From the NCBI GenBank assembly GCA_944412495.1, contig CALYBL010000020.1, positions 46,144 through 110,143 on the forward strand: a stretch of DNA of 64,000 nucleotides. Reading direction: 5' to 3'. This DNA comes from an uncultured Clostridia bacterium (GTDB lineage Bacteria; Bacillota; Clostridia; Oscillospirales; Acutalibacteraceae). Within the stretch, counting starts at the first letter, position 1. Every line of letters begins with the position of its first letter. The notes beneath the pieces were generated by a model. It saw nothing but the letters and a program-made list of their open reading frames with translations. It searched no databases and was not told where the DNA came from. Made by a program: the position numbers and the translations under genes. Positions 53,579 through 63,393 of this stretch are shown in pieces.

Positions 53579-54607
53579 TTACACATTTTCAGCTATATAA
53601 TAGATGAGCCGCTCGGTCTGCGCCCAGCCAAGGCATGGGTCGGTTATGGATTTGCCGTACACCTCGGCGCTTACATCCTGTCTTCCCTCTTCGATAAAGC
53701 TTTCTATCATAAAGCCGTTTACAAAGCGCTTTATATCGTCGCTCCACGTTCTGTTAAACAGCACTTCCTTTACAATGCGTATCTGCTCGACATATTTTTT
53801 GCCGGAGTTATCGTGATTCGTGTCTATTACGATAAACGGGTTTTTAAGACCGCACTGCTTGTATTTTTCAATGGTGTTGACAATGTCGTCATAATGGTAA
53901 TTCGGCAGATTGCGTCCGAACTTGTCAACGGCGCCGCGCAAAACGGCGTGTGCGAGCGGATTGGAGGAGGTTTCGACTTCGCTGTTGTTGTACAGAAAGA
54001 TGTGCCTGCTCTGCGCCGCGTGCAGCGAGTTGAAGAGCACGTTTATGTCGCCGCTGGTGGGATTTTTCATGCCTACCGGCATACTAATGCCGCTGGCGAC
54101 AAATCGGTGCTGTTGATTCTCAACGGAGCGTGCGCCGACTGCCACGTAGCTTATCAGGTCATCTACGAACTCATGGTTGTCGGGATAAAGCATTTCATCG
54201 GCGGTGGTAAGCCCGGTTTCACCTATTATTTTTCCGTGCAGCTGCCTTATTGACATAAGCCCGGCTTTTATGTCCGGCATGTCGTGAGGGTTGGGCTGAT
54301 ACATCATGCCCTTATACCCGTCTCCGTTTGTACGCGGCTTGTTGGTATATACCCGCGGTATTAAAAACAGCTTATCCTTTACCCTTTCCTGAAGCTGAGC
54401 AAGGCGGTGCGCATAATCGAGCACGGCGGCACTGTCGTGCGCGGAGCACGGCCCGATTATCACCAGAAACCGACCGTCCTTGCGGGTTATTATGTCGCTG
54501 AGCTGCGCGTCGCGCTCGGCCTTTGTCTTCATCTGCGAGGCCGTCAGCCTCGTCTCGGAGATTATCTCCGCGCGGTCAATCCTGTCTGTAAGTATTTTAA
54601 AGCTCAA
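53579..54607 (-). CDS. 3-deoxy-7-phosphoheptulonate synthase (class I DAHP synthase)
   Basis: A 342-residue class I (AroF/G/H-type) DAHP synthase, the first step of the shikimate pathway. Signatures are IGPCSAHD, RVYTNKPRTNGDGYKG, GARSVENQQHR, GMKNPTSGD, DTNHDNSGK and GFMIESFIEEG. The usual start has no ribosome binding site at 54625. The TTG at 54607 has AGAGG five bases upstream, so I use it. No other aro genes are adjacent. The CAT-fold gene follows. Feedback type cannot be judged from sequence alone. Confidence 0.94.
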   Translation of the reverse strand: MSFKILTDRIDRAEIISETRLTASQMKTKAERDAQLSDIITRKDGRFLVIIGPCSAHDSAAVLDYAHRLAQLQERVKDKLFLIPRVYTNKPRTNGDGYKGMMYQPNPHDMPDIKAGLMSIRQLHGKIIGETGLTTADEMLYPDNHEFVDDLISYVAVGARSVENQQHRFVASGISMPVGMKNPTSGDINVLFNSLHAAQSRHIFLYNNSEVETSSNPLAHAVLRGAVDKFGRNLPNYHYDDIVNTIEKYKQCGLKNPFIVIDTNHDNSGKKYVEQIRIVKEVLFNRTWSDDIKRFVNGFMIESFIEEGRQDVSAEVYGKSITDPCLGWAQTERLIYYIAENV

Positions 54608-55722
54608 ATTATCCTCTTCTTTCAAATAAATTAACGCTGTTTTTGTATAAATATTTCTTCGTCCAAGTCGGCTATCTGCAGATCATGGCTGTTGTTTGCA
54701 AGCGTTGTAATGCGATAGAAGACGCTTAGCTCATTGCATTACTGAGTCACCGCATGCATACAGGTTGTATCCTAAATCGGCATCGCTGATTAAGCCCCAG
54801 TCTGAGCTTCTCTTACCTCTGTGCCGCACAAAGCCCATTTTCCTCATGGCGTGATTTGCCTAATAGCTAAGATAATGTAAGGCAAGTCTTGCCCGAGCAC
54901 AAAGCATTTGGCCGCAGCAGAGTGTCAAGCAGAATGCAGCTAATACATAAAGTAGTTCATGATGCAGACAATTAACATGTGTACGGCAGCCGGCAAATTT
55001 CATCAGTACACCAAATAATCTGCCTTAATATATAGCTCCAGCAGGATAACGCAAATCACCTTCCTGAGCCATTGGCCGCCTTACCGGCATCCAATTTACA
55101 TCTGCCTCTATGTATCGTCAAAGCCCTTTCTTGCCATGGGCGCAGTCATTCTCCTGAGCATACAAGGCATGCCCTGCACAAACGAAAACGTATGTTTTAT
55201 AAAGCGGAAATAAAGGACATTCGATTCACAAAGCTCACTCTTACTATGCAGTCCATGCGGCTTTGCCGGCCTCTGCATGCGATGTCCCCTACCAGCCTCA
55301 AAGCACTAAACATGCTGCAGTATGCGAGAAGACGCTAACACTCATAAGTTCTGCTATCCCTTTGACAAGAGACCGCTGTCTTACTCTGTCCTAAAACCGT
55401 TGCCAGCCGCAATCTGCTCCGCGCAAAGACTGTTATCCCATTACCGCAAAGCCGCCGTCTTACTCTGTTCTGTGAGCCGTTGCCGACCGCAGTCTGTTCT
55501 GCGCAAAGCTGCTATCCTTTGCCCCAATCCTCTATCTTCCCATGCTCTGATGACGCTGCCCGCCGCCGCGCCTAATCCTGCAAGGGTACGTATCCGCAGA
55601 AATCATTGCGCCGGCGAGTCCGCTTAGAATATGCTTCGGCCTCTGCGGCGGTCTTTTGCCGAGATCTATAAATCGGGAAAAGCTGACCTACGGCATTGCC
55701 GCTTTTCACCATGACGCGAAAG
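54608..55722. other. 1.1-kb gene-free region with a tandem repeat
   Basis: No supported gene. Contains two copies of a 79-bp unit at 55373-55530, described separately, and no tRNA or terminator that I can identify. It is one of the longest gene-free stretches in the window. Confidence 0.5.
55373..55530. repeat. 79-bp tandem repeat, two imperfect copies
   Basis: Copies start at 55373 and 55452. Shared blocks include CCGTCTTACTCTGT-like, CCGTTGCC, CCGCA.TCTG and GCGCAAAG followed by TATCC. A fragment of the unit (TTCTGCTATCCCTTTG) precedes copy 1 at 55348. Neither copy is an open frame with a start signal. Confidence 0.8.
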
Positions 55723-56262
55723 CTATATCTTATCCGCCTCGGCTACCGTCTTAAGTATTATAAGCTGTGTTTTCGCATCATCTATTTTCCCGTTTAAAAC
55801 GTCACTGTATACCTCGCTTAACGGAAGCCGGACAACGTCCAAGAACTCGTCCTCATCAGGCTGCTGCCCGCCAAAGGATAGGTCCTTAGCGGCAAAAAGA
55901 TGGATAACCTCATCGCAGTAGCCGGGCGACACGTACATTTTTCCAAGCGGCACCAAGCCGTCGGCCGTTATGCCGGTCTCCTCCTTAAGCTCGCGCAGTG
56001 CACAGTCAGACGGGCTCTCACCGCTCTCCAGCTTGCCCGCCGGTGCCTCCAGCAAAGCCTCGGCGAACGGATACCTGTACTGCCTTACGAGGTACACATA
56101 CCCGTCCTCAGTCACCGGCAGGACGCAGACCGCCCCGCGGTGGCGTACCACCTCTCTGTGCGAGGTATGCCCGTTCGGCAGCTCGACCTCGTCGTTATAC
56201 ACAGTTATTATCCTGCCTTCATAAACCGTATTGCTTGATAATGTCTTTTCCGTCAGTTCCAA
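55723..56262 (-). CDS. Nudix hydrolase, ADP-ribose pyrophosphatase-like
   Basis: A 179-residue Nudix hydrolase of the ADP-ribose pyrophosphatase (NudF) type. The Nudix box is complete from GKLESGESPSDCALRELK to EETGI (about 75-97). The N-terminal segment VYEGRIITVYNDEVELPNG and the 'SPGYCDEVIHLF' loop fit NudF-like proteins. The start is a TTG (56262) with GGTGGTG upstream. It is divergent from the M14 peptidase gene with 80 bases between start codons. Confidence 0.92.
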   Translation of the reverse strand: MELTEKTLSSNTVYEGRIITVYNDEVELPNGHTSHREVVRHRGAVCVLPVTEDGYVYLVRQYRYPFAEALLEAPAGKLESGESPSDCALRELKEETGITADGLVPLGKMYVSPGYCDEVIHLFAAKDLSFGGQQPDEDEFLDVVRLPLSEVYSDVLNGKIDDAKTQLIILKTVAEADKI

Positions 56263-56342
56263 AAAAATACACCACCGTCAGAATTATTGCCTTTATAATA
56301 GCATATATTTTATCAATATGCCATACAAAAGGCGGTATTAAA

Positions 56343-57245
56343 TTGAATGATATAATAAATGCTAAAGAATATGATTACATCGAACTCCAAAATGCGGTAT
56401 ACGCGATAAAGGGAAAGTATCCGTCGGTCGAGCTTGGCTCGATAGGCAAGAGTGTTATGGGTAAGGAGCTGTATTATCTTAAAATAGGAAAGGGCTCCGG
56501 CATAGTGCTTTATGCCGCTGCCTTTCACGGTCTGGAAAGAATAACGTCCGTGCTTATGCTGCGGTTTGCCGAGAGACTGCTCAGTGCGTTGGAGAGCGGC
56601 AGCGAGATTGCCGGCATAAAAGCGCGGCGCGCCATGCTGGGCCGGTCGCTCGTCATTATACCGAGAGTAAACCCCGACGGCTGCGACATTGCGCTCAAGG
56701 GAATAGGCGGATGCGGATATTACGCTGCAAAAATATACAACTGGTGTGAAGGTAATTTTTCAGTCTGGAACGCAAACGCGAGAGGCGTGGATATAAATCA
56801 CAACTTTGACGCCGGCTGGAGTGAGCTTCAAAAGGCCGAAAGAAATGCCGGAATATACGGCCCGTCTCCGACGCGGTACGGCGGCCCGTCTCCGGAAAGC
56901 GAGCCGGAGACCTGCGCGCTTACAAATCTGTGCCGGAAAAACAACATTTCCCACGTGCTGGCCTTTCACAGTCAGGGAGAGGAGATATACTGGCGCTACG
57001 GCGGGCACACTCCCGAAAAGGGAAAAAAGATGGCGGAGGTTTTTGCCGCGTCAACCGGATATGCGCTCGAGGCGCCGATAGGACTTGCAGCGCACGGCGG
57101 ATTTAAGGATTGGTTTATCGAGGAGTTCGCAAGGCCGGGCTTTACCATAGAGGTCGGCAAGGGCAAAAACCCTCTCGACAGCAAACTGCTCGACGAAATT
57201 TATGAAAGAATAGAGGAAATGCTGGTCTTGGGCATAGTTTTATAG
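56343..57245 (+). CDS. M14 metallopeptidase (gamma-D-glutamyl-DAP peptidase-like)
   Basis: A 300-residue zinc carboxypeptidase. The first zinc pair is HGLE (AAFHGLERIT), the third ligand His lies in LAFHSQGEEIYW, and the catalytic Glu in FTIEVGKGKNPL. PRVNPDGCDIA and ANARGVDINHNFDAGW match bacterial gamma-D-glutamyl-meso-diaminopimelate peptidases, which cut cell-wall stem peptides. No signal peptide is seen, so it may act in cytosolic muropeptide recycling. The start is TTG 56343 with GGCGG seven bases upstream. The longer frame would overlap the divergent Nudix gene. Confidence 0.88.
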   Translation: MNDIINAKEYDYIELQNAVYAIKGKYPSVELGSIGKSVMGKELYYLKIGKGSGIVLYAAAFHGLERITSVLMLRFAERLLSALESGSEIAGIKARRAMLGRSLVIIPRVNPDGCDIALKGIGGCGYYAAKIYNWCEGNFSVWNANARGVDINHNFDAGWSELQKAERNAGIYGPSPTRYGGPSPESEPETCALTNLCRKNNISHVLAFHSQGEEIYWRYGGHTPEKGKKMAEVFAASTGYALEAPIGLAAHGGFKDWFIEEFARPGFTIEVGKGKNPLDSKLLDEIYERIEEMLVLGIVL

Positions 57246-57389
57246 CCATATCATGGATTATTTGCTATACATAAAAATCACTTGATATTTTCAGAGATAT
57301 ATTTTATAATTACTGGTACATGCATATTAATTCATGTGCCGCTGCATTGTCGCGGCAGAGTTGGTATTCGGTGCTTGATAAAAGTTAAT

Positions 57390-57466
<77 letters not shown>

Positions 57467-57469
57467 CGT

Positions 57470-57505
57470 CGGAGCAAAGTCCGCTTTGCTCCGGCTTATT
57501 TTTTT
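57470..57505 (+). terminator. intrinsic terminator of tRNA-Pro
   Basis: CGGAGCAAAG / CTTTGCTCCG with a four-base loop, followed by GCTTATTTTTTT. It begins four bases after the CCA end. Confidence 0.92.
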
Positions 57506-57542
57506 GCCTAAGGCTTTAAAATAAGCCTTCCGCCCACTCCCT

Positions 57543-57706
57543 TGCTCCTCCCTTCCGCAAAAGGTCACGCTCGGCTCACCTGCTCGGTTATGGCGACTTT
57601 TCAAGTCGCCTACGCCCATCGCGACGGTTTCGCTGTCGCTACCAACCTTTTGCGGGTTAGAGTCTATTTTAAAACTTTTCGCAGGCATTTTTTTGCAACC
57701 TCTTTA
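57543..57706 (+). repeat. tRNA-linked repeat, part A (copy after tRNA-Pro)
   Basis: Same orientation relative to its tRNA as at the tRNA-Gly locus. Starts CTCCTCCCTTCCGCAAAAGG and has the inverted partner AACCTTTTGCGGGTT about 90 bases later, followed by an AT-rich stretch and CCTCTTTACAGG. Confidence 0.75.
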
Positions 57707-57861
57707 CAGGCTGAGCCTGGACGCATGTTCGCGTTCCGGGCTCGATTTTTATTTATCTCTTGGGCCCGCGGCGTTAGCCTTGTCTTTAATAACCGCAAGA
57801 ATTTACACGGGTTCACATTCATACGACCATACGACGAAACGGCAAAATATCTTTTTATTGT
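57707..57861 (+). repeat. tRNA-linked interspersed repeat, part B copy 4
   Basis: Hairpin 57713-57743 with arms GAGCCTGGACGC / GCGTTCCGGGCTC, then TTTTTATTT and the shared block ending AATATCTTTTTATTGTCTC. Stem changes relative to copy 1 are compensatory. Ends a dozen bases before the phage tail terminator. Confidence 0.85.
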
Positions 57862-57872
57862 CTCTTGACATG

Positions 57873-57903
57873 AAAAAATCCGCCTCCTTGGGCGGATTTT
57901 TCT
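57873..57903 (-). terminator. terminator of the phage tail module
   Basis: AAAATCCGCC / GGCGGATTTT with a six-base loop and T-tract on the minus strand, 13 bases after the fibre gene stop. Confidence 0.9.
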
Positions 57904-57914
57904 CAACGGCATTA

Positions 57915-60389
57915 TCATAATTGTGTTCTGTAAACACCGTTGACTGACACTGTGCATCCATCAGACATAATATCACACGGGATAGTAAATACGTTGCCGC
58001 TCTTATGCTGATAAACAAACTGTCCGTTTGTACGCATATATATTGTCAAAATTTGCTCACAGCTGCCATAAATTCCCCGCGATGAGTCTGTAATTCTGCA
58101 TGGCAGCAGTTCAAATGAGTCGGCCGGTGAAAACGGAAAACCGGTGACCTGAGTGCTGCAGTCATCATAGGAGTCAAACTTCCATGTGCCGGATATATGG
58201 CAAAGTTTCCCGATTTTATAATATGTACATTTAACATAAGAAAATGTGCAATTACCCATTTCGGGTATCCACGACCCATAAGAAGGATAATCATTTATAG
58301 CACTGCGCACATCATGTGTTGTCGCTAAAGAAATCCACTCGCTATAAACCGGAGATATAGGCGTATTTTTAGCTGCAGCCGACATAAGACACCAATTTCT
58401 GTACCTTACAGGTGCACTTGCTGTGTTATTATAAAACTGCACCTGTGTAAAGTATTCACACACTTCTATATCCTGCGCAGCTCTCAGCACGCCCTCGGAA
58501 TCCATATACGCCCCGCTCCAGACAGAGATATAAGCGTCGGAATGGGTGGATATGTCAATCGAGCCGTTATCATGAGTACCTCCGTGTATTGTAACCGGTC
58601 CAAGCACTGCAAATGATGCATGGTCGCCGGCTACAGCGTTTATTCCAACCCCTTTTTCTCGTATCGTGAGCAGCGATGTATACCTCGGAACCGCCACACT
58701 GCCGGTGCTCTGCGGGCTGCTCATGCCGAAAACGGATGTCGAAATATCGTCGGATACGGCTATCGTTTCAACAAAGGTTTCCTCCTCGCTAAGGCCTGTC
58801 TGTGTATAGCTGAAGTTGTATGAGTCCGTCATTGTAAAAGTCTGCGAGCCGATTTTTGATGGACCTCTTTTGTACTGTACCGTCATATTATAGGTAATAT
58901 CCGGTATGGAAGTATACTGCTTTATCGATCCGGAGCTTGTCTGCGACGTGTCTGACCTATCCACACTCAAATTGTCCAGCGTCGGCGGATAGTAATAATG
59001 GATACTCAGCTCGTCGCTTGTCAGCCAGTCACTTGTCGTTTCGTATACCGTCCGCGCTCTGACGCGAAACTGCAGCTTACCGGAGGAGGTTCGGCTCATA
59101 ACTGGAGTGGTATAGCTTGTCGATATCAAACCGGTGCCGTATCTTTTCCATTCTCCTCCGTCAATGCTCATTTCTACGTCGTAATATATGGGAGATGAGT
59201 TGTTTGGTTCAGTGCTCGCGTCCCATGAAAAGGTTATGCCGCGGCGATTTATTACATAATAATTTTGGCTGTTAACAGTGTAGTGTCCGCTGACAGACAG
59301 GCTCGACGGGGTTGTCGGCAGCTCCTGCAAATTTGCCTGTACATAGCAGGAGGATATTCGGTAGCTTCCGTAAGCGTTTGTTGTGGAGAGAGTAAACATA
59401 AGCTGCCTGTTGTAGTCCGTTGCCGCAACATAGGACTGCAGCTCCGAAAATTTTATGTACGGCCCCGACGGCACAGTGCCGGAACGGTAAATGCTTACTG
59501 TTATCCTTGTACCGAGAGAGCTTACGTTTCCGTTATATACGTTAATGCCCGCACATGTCAAATTATATGTAAAGCTTGTGTTTCCGTTGGTGTTTGACGC
59601 GTTGTTCCTGGTAAGATAAAACGATGACGAATCAAATGATATAGAACTTCCGGCGCTGAGCCTTGCCGGGGTAAGCTGATTTTTTGTCACAGTAGAGGAC
59701 TGGACTCCGAAATTCCATACACTGCTGTATTCGTCGCGGCAGTGCGTTCTGAAATAGAAGGTTGAGCCCGGGCTGTAGGAAGATATATTTACCGAGCCCG
59801 AGGTAGCCGTTGTTGGCGAACTGCCTGCATATCCCGTAAGCGTTCCGTTCGCCCAGAATTCAGTGGCATAGTATATTGTATTGCCCTGGTCATCTCTGGC
59901 GCCGCCCCATGAAACGTTCAGTGTAGATGTATTTTCAGGTATAATTCCCGACGGAGATACGTTGCAGTACTTGGAGCTTGTCCAGTACGCGTTGGTGTTG
60001 CCGACGGGGAATGAAACCGTTTGACCCCCCGTATCCGACGAGCGTCCGCTGTTTGATGATACATACACCGTTGCCGGAAGCGCTGTCGTCATTGCGTCGA
60101 CACCAGAATTGTTTATGGTGCCCAAGTCCACCGTGAATTCGGAGCCCCAATACCTCGGACTTGTGCCCTTGACTGTTATCGTCCCTCCGCTCACTCCGCC
60201 TATCTCCGCCCGAGCAGTAATGTTATAGCCAAAATAGCTCGCCGAGGATTTAAGCGGGAAAACGGTTATTTTTACATTTGTGCTTACATCGTTTACTCCC
60301 GTGCGGGTGGAGGTATAAGAAATCCTGTACTGAATAACAGGCTCTGATGCCGATGTTCCAAAATAATAGGTATTTGCTAAATCCGCCAT
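57915..60389 (-). CDS. phage tail fibre-like structural protein (DUF859-like)
   Basis: An 824-residue Ser/Thr/Tyr/Asn-rich protein. The first 170 residues resemble the DUF859 siphophage domain (ANTYYFGTSASEPVIQYRIS...). At least two fibronectin type III-like modules follow (about 170-260 and 370-470), then a segment around 590-610 (REKGVGINAVAGDHASF) typical of the tail-end collar of DUF859 proteins. The C-terminus (about 700-824) is Cys- and aromatic-rich and could be the receptor-binding tip. GAGGAG precedes ATG 60389, five bases after the upstream gene ends. It is the last gene of the module. Confidence 0.75.
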   Translation of the reverse strand: MADLANTYYFGTSASEPVIQYRISYTSTRTGVNDVSTNVKITVFPLKSSASYFGYNITARAEIGGVSGGTITVKGTSPRYWGSEFTVDLGTINNSGVDAMTTALPATVYVSSNSGRSSDTGGQTVSFPVGNTNAYWTSSKYCNVSPSGIIPENTSTLNVSWGGARDDQGNTIYYATEFWANGTLTGYAGSSPTTATSGSVNISSYSPGSTFYFRTHCRDEYSSVWNFGVQSSTVTKNQLTPARLSAGSSISFDSSSFYLTRNNASNTNGNTSFTYNLTCAGINVYNGNVSSLGTRITVSIYRSGTVPSGPYIKFSELQSYVAATDYNRQLMFTLSTTNAYGSYRISSCYVQANLQELPTTPSSLSVSGHYTVNSQNYYVINRRGITFSWDASTEPNNSSPIYYDVEMSIDGGEWKRYGTGLISTSYTTPVMSRTSSGKLQFRVRARTVYETTSDWLTSDELSIHYYYPPTLDNLSVDRSDTSQTSSGSIKQYTSIPDITYNMTVQYKRGPSKIGSQTFTMTDSYNFSYTQTGLSEEETFVETIAVSDDISTSVFGMSSPQSTGSVAVPRYTSLLTIREKGVGINAVAGDHASFAVLGPVTIHGGTHDNGSIDISTHSDAYISVWSGAYMDSEGVLRAAQDIEVCEYFTQVQFYNNTASAPVRYRNWCLMSAAAKNTPISPVYSEWISLATTHDVRSAINDYPSYGSWIPEMGNCTFSYVKCTYYKIGKLCHISGTWKFDSYDDCSTQVTGFPFSPADSFELLPCRITDSSRGIYGSCEQILTIYMRTNGQFVYQHKSGNVFTIPCDIMSDGCTVSVNGVYRTQL

Positions 60390-60393
60390 AAAA

Positions 60394-62715
60394 TCACTCC
60401 TCATATAAGCTTAAGACATATTCGTCAAGCTGTTCCTTGCTGTATCCGTCTGATTCGCACATAAAGAAATCATCCCAATAGTTCACACCGTTAGTGTTGT
60501 TGCCTAAATAAATGAACTGCTCCTCATCGTTTTCAACAATCTTCGATACATATACCCAGTTATCGCGCATATCCATTCCTCCCTCTAAAACCGTATATCG
60601 GTCGTTTATATCCTGTGTAGGAGAAATCTGCAGTGCGCCGTTAAAACAATCTACATTTGTCCGCATAAAACAGCCGATATAAAAGTTTGAATTAGGCGTT
60701 TTTATTGGCGCTTGTACGTACAAGGATCCTGTAACGCTCAGGCTGTTGGAGCCGGAGTGCTTTACATCAGATACAATTTCAGCACTGCCACTTTCAAAAT
60801 CGCATAAGCTCCATGGTGCATATGAGTCGGCGCTTTGCTCAAAGCCGGGATTGGTTTCCGACGTAAACAGATTGTCGGGTGGAAGCAGCGTTTGTCCGGA
60901 CAAAATGAAATCAATGCCCGTGTTTCCAGATTCCTTGTATTTGCGCTGCATTTTTATATTATCGTAAATAATTGAATCACGCACCATAAGGTCTTTCTCA
61001 AGCACAACGCCGTGCGTGCTTGAAACGGTAAGGGGACGGGGCTTTACTGGTGCACCGGTTTCCGTGTCGTATTCAAATCGCTGCTCTATACTTGACGACA
61101 CCGTGTTATCGGTCGAGGCAAGGGTAATTTTCATATCTACGGCCGCATCATCCTGAACCATGTCAGCAGAGAGTTTGAGGTATGAAACAGGCACTCCCGT
61201 CGTCTGGTCCTGATACTTCAAAATAATGTCATTTCCCTGTATTGTGCACGTTCCAAAGGCCGTCTGTGTCTCGAACTTTCCGTTGCTCAAGTCTATGCTG
61301 AGAAGCTCGTCAATAGCCTTCAGTGTTCCGGTTTTGATAAGGTCGGCTGTTATAACCTGTGCAAGTATCGTGTCGTCCACTGTCCAGCCGGAGGTTATAA
61401 TTTCTCCGTCAATACCTGTTTTGGAAAGGCCTATCCCGCCGCTGGTAAACTTCCAAACTATCTGGGCAAGCTCCGGGTCCTTATTGTCCATCATATTGAA
61501 ATCACGTACAGACCCGTCCTCGTTGTAGCGTGTGTACGGCCAAAATCCCAATGAGCTTGTTATAAGGCTAGACTGCTTGAGTAAAACGTCCTGCATGTTT
61601 GTCAGGCCGGTGTTGAGGTCCTCCTCAGCCTTCTGGCTGACCTCGATTATCTTTTTTGCCGTCTGCGTAAGCTGTCTGCTGCTTTGAGGGGCCTCTCCCT
61701 TTGCTTCCAGCTGTGAGTCGCCGCGCAGCTTAAATGTAAAGCTTGTTATAATGGATTCAACATAGCTTCCATCCTTGTTGACATGCTTTATCCTGTCGCC
61801 GCATTGTATTGACGGGTCGCTGATAATGCTGCAGGTATACGGCGTATATACAGTTTCTGTCAGTATGCTGTACGCGTTGTTAAGCGCTTCGGTTGTTATA
61901 TCTTCATTGATAAGCAGAGGATTTGAATCAATTTCAATCACATAGTCGTCGGTACCCATAAAATAGGTATCCTTGCTGGCGTCGCTTATCTGAACGCCGG
62001 TGACCCGTACCGAAAAGTCAGATACCGAAAGACTTGTCCTGTTTGTGCTGTTCGTCTCATATACGGTATCGGACACGGTGTAAAATTCAAGATTTCCCGC
62101 TCTGTTAAATCGTGCGGATTTGCCGAGTATGGCCGCCAAATAGCCTATAAAATCACGGCATGTGATATCAGCGTCAAAAATCGGAAAGGTGAGGTCGACC
62201 GAGTCTATCAGGTCGTCGGTCTCCTCCTCAATAACAAACCCGAACTTGTCCGATATGCTGAGCATGATATCGTGCGGTGTGCTGTTTGGCAGAATACTTA
62301 TTTTGCTTATGCTCTCATTGAGCATATACATTCTGTCCAATGCCTTGATAGGTACGGTTGAAAGCTTTTTGCCGTCCTCACTGACAAAGAATATTCCGAG
62401 AGGTATGTCCTCCCACTCCTCCTCACCCGTCAAAAGTCCTATTTTGACGGTTATTTTTGCATATGCAAAGCTTTTGTTATTAAATCTTCTGTCTGAGTTT
62501 TGCAGGGAAAACTCAATGCCGTTTGAATATGTAGCACCGATGTCAAAATTATCGGAGCATATTGAAGCTTCGTCATAGGAAAATGTTCCTGATATGATGT
62601 CCTCATTTGAAAGCGAAATTGTTTCCCCGCTGTCCAGCTCCGCCTCCATTAGGATTCTCCACTGCCGGCTGTTTTTCGCAACGGCCTCCTTATATTCGTT
62701 TGATGTGGGGTACAA
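60394..62715 (-). CDS. phage tail tip / minor tail protein
   Basis: A 773-residue phage tail protein. The N-terminal half (EYKEAVAKNSRQWRILMEAELDSGE, IISGTFSYDEASICSDNFDIG, VTITVKIGLL-like strands) resembles tail hub/Tal-type proteins that cap the tail tube. About 340-420 contains a helical segment (QTAKKIIEVSQKAEEDLNTGLTN). The rest is mixed beta, with a carbohydrate-binding-like domain near 620-745 (PGFEQSADSYAPWSLCDFESG...). The start is TTG 62715 with a perfect GGAGGTG. It lies 15 bases after the small tail gene and overlaps none. Confidence 0.78.
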   Translation of the reverse strand: MYPTSNEYKEAVAKNSRQWRILMEAELDSGETISLSNEDIISGTFSYDEASICSDNFDIGATYSNGIEFSLQNSDRRFNNKSFAYAKITVKIGLLTGEEEWEDIPLGIFFVSEDGKKLSTVPIKALDRMYMLNESISKISILPNSTPHDIMLSISDKFGFVIEEETDDLIDSVDLTFPIFDADITCRDFIGYLAAILGKSARFNRAGNLEFYTVSDTVYETNSTNRTSLSVSDFSVRVTGVQISDASKDTYFMGTDDYVIEIDSNPLLINEDITTEALNNAYSILTETVYTPYTCSIISDPSIQCGDRIKHVNKDGSYVESIITSFTFKLRGDSQLEAKGEAPQSSRQLTQTAKKIIEVSQKAEEDLNTGLTNMQDVLLKQSSLITSSLGFWPYTRYNEDGSVRDFNMMDNKDPELAQIVWKFTSGGIGLSKTGIDGEIITSGWTVDDTILAQVITADLIKTGTLKAIDELLSIDLSNGKFETQTAFGTCTIQGNDIILKYQDQTTGVPVSYLKLSADMVQDDAAVDMKITLASTDNTVSSSIEQRFEYDTETGAPVKPRPLTVSSTHGVVLEKDLMVRDSIIYDNIKMQRKYKESGNTGIDFILSGQTLLPPDNLFTSETNPGFEQSADSYAPWSLCDFESGSAEIVSDVKHSGSNSLSVTGSLYVQAPIKTPNSNFYIGCFMRTNVDCFNGALQISPTQDINDRYTVLEGGMDMRDNWVYVSKIVENDEEQFIYLGNNTNGVNYWDDFFMCESDGYSKEQLDEYVLSLYEE

Positions 62716-62730
62716 AATATTTCACCTCCG

Positions 62731-63090
62731 TTAATACTGAGTAAGGCTGAAGCTTATCGACCACAGGTTTGCATCTGAGTCGTCCCCGTCGAAGAGGGCA
62801 AGCTCACATGAGCGGTCACTGACGCACATTTGGGCCGTTCTGTATCCGTTCACCCTCGGGTCAAAATATGTAACCTCGACCGTGTCAGGAATAATGGCAC
62901 TTAAAAGCGTCGCTGCCTGCTGCGCATTTGCGGTCCACGCAACATCAATGCTGCATACTCCCTGCCTTATACGGTCGCGAAACAAGGTGCCGTCTTCGTT
63001 GTATGAATCGTCGCCTGTCACGTCGCTCATAGGAAAGCTATATTGAGACGGCTGCGGCATCTCAATACCGTCAATTGTTAATAAAGCCAT
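62731..63090 (-). CDS. small phage tail protein (DUF6711-like)
   Basis: A 119-residue protein beginning MALLTIDGIEMPQPSQYSF. It has the pattern of the DUF6711 phage family (short beta-rich, D-I-A-W and FDPRVNGYRTAQM). Family members lie between the tape measure and the tail hub genes, as here. GGAGG precedes the ATG. The function is probably a tail tube or distal-tail adaptor, inferred from position. Confidence 0.75.
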   Translation of the reverse strand: MALLTIDGIEMPQPSQYSFPMSDVTGDDSYNEDGTLFRDRIRQGVCSIDVAWTANAQQAATLLSAIIPDTVEVTYFDPRVNGYRTAQMCVSDRSCELALFDGDDSDANLWSISFSLTQY

Positions 63091-63393
63091 GATTGAACCT
63101 CCATTTCATTTATTTTGATAATAGGCTTAATTAGATTAATAATTTAATCGGCGTATATTGTCGAAATATAAAATAAAATTGCTTTGCGGCATCTGCTATG
63201 CCACACTTTGCAAATGTCTGTTCACCGAGCTTGTAAAGCTGATTTCGCTGCCTATGTTTCCTTTTTTGCTACATGTTTATGCAGCTTCCACAATTTTTGC
63301 CAATAATATTCTCTATGCTAATGTGATATATTTTTAATATTTTTTGTTCTATTTTCGTTCAAAATATAGTATATTATTAAGTGGGTGTGTTAT
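63091..63393. other. AT-rich gap between tail gene and the opposite-strand membrane gene
   Basis: Markedly AT-rich, with T-runs at 63280-63360 that could hold the promoter of the plus-strand gene. No gene. Confidence 0.5.

Noticed and set aside
57664..57957. Minus-strand 97-codon frame overlapping the repeat after tRNA-Pro
   Set aside because: It crosses the repeat and the tail-module terminator and has no start signal.
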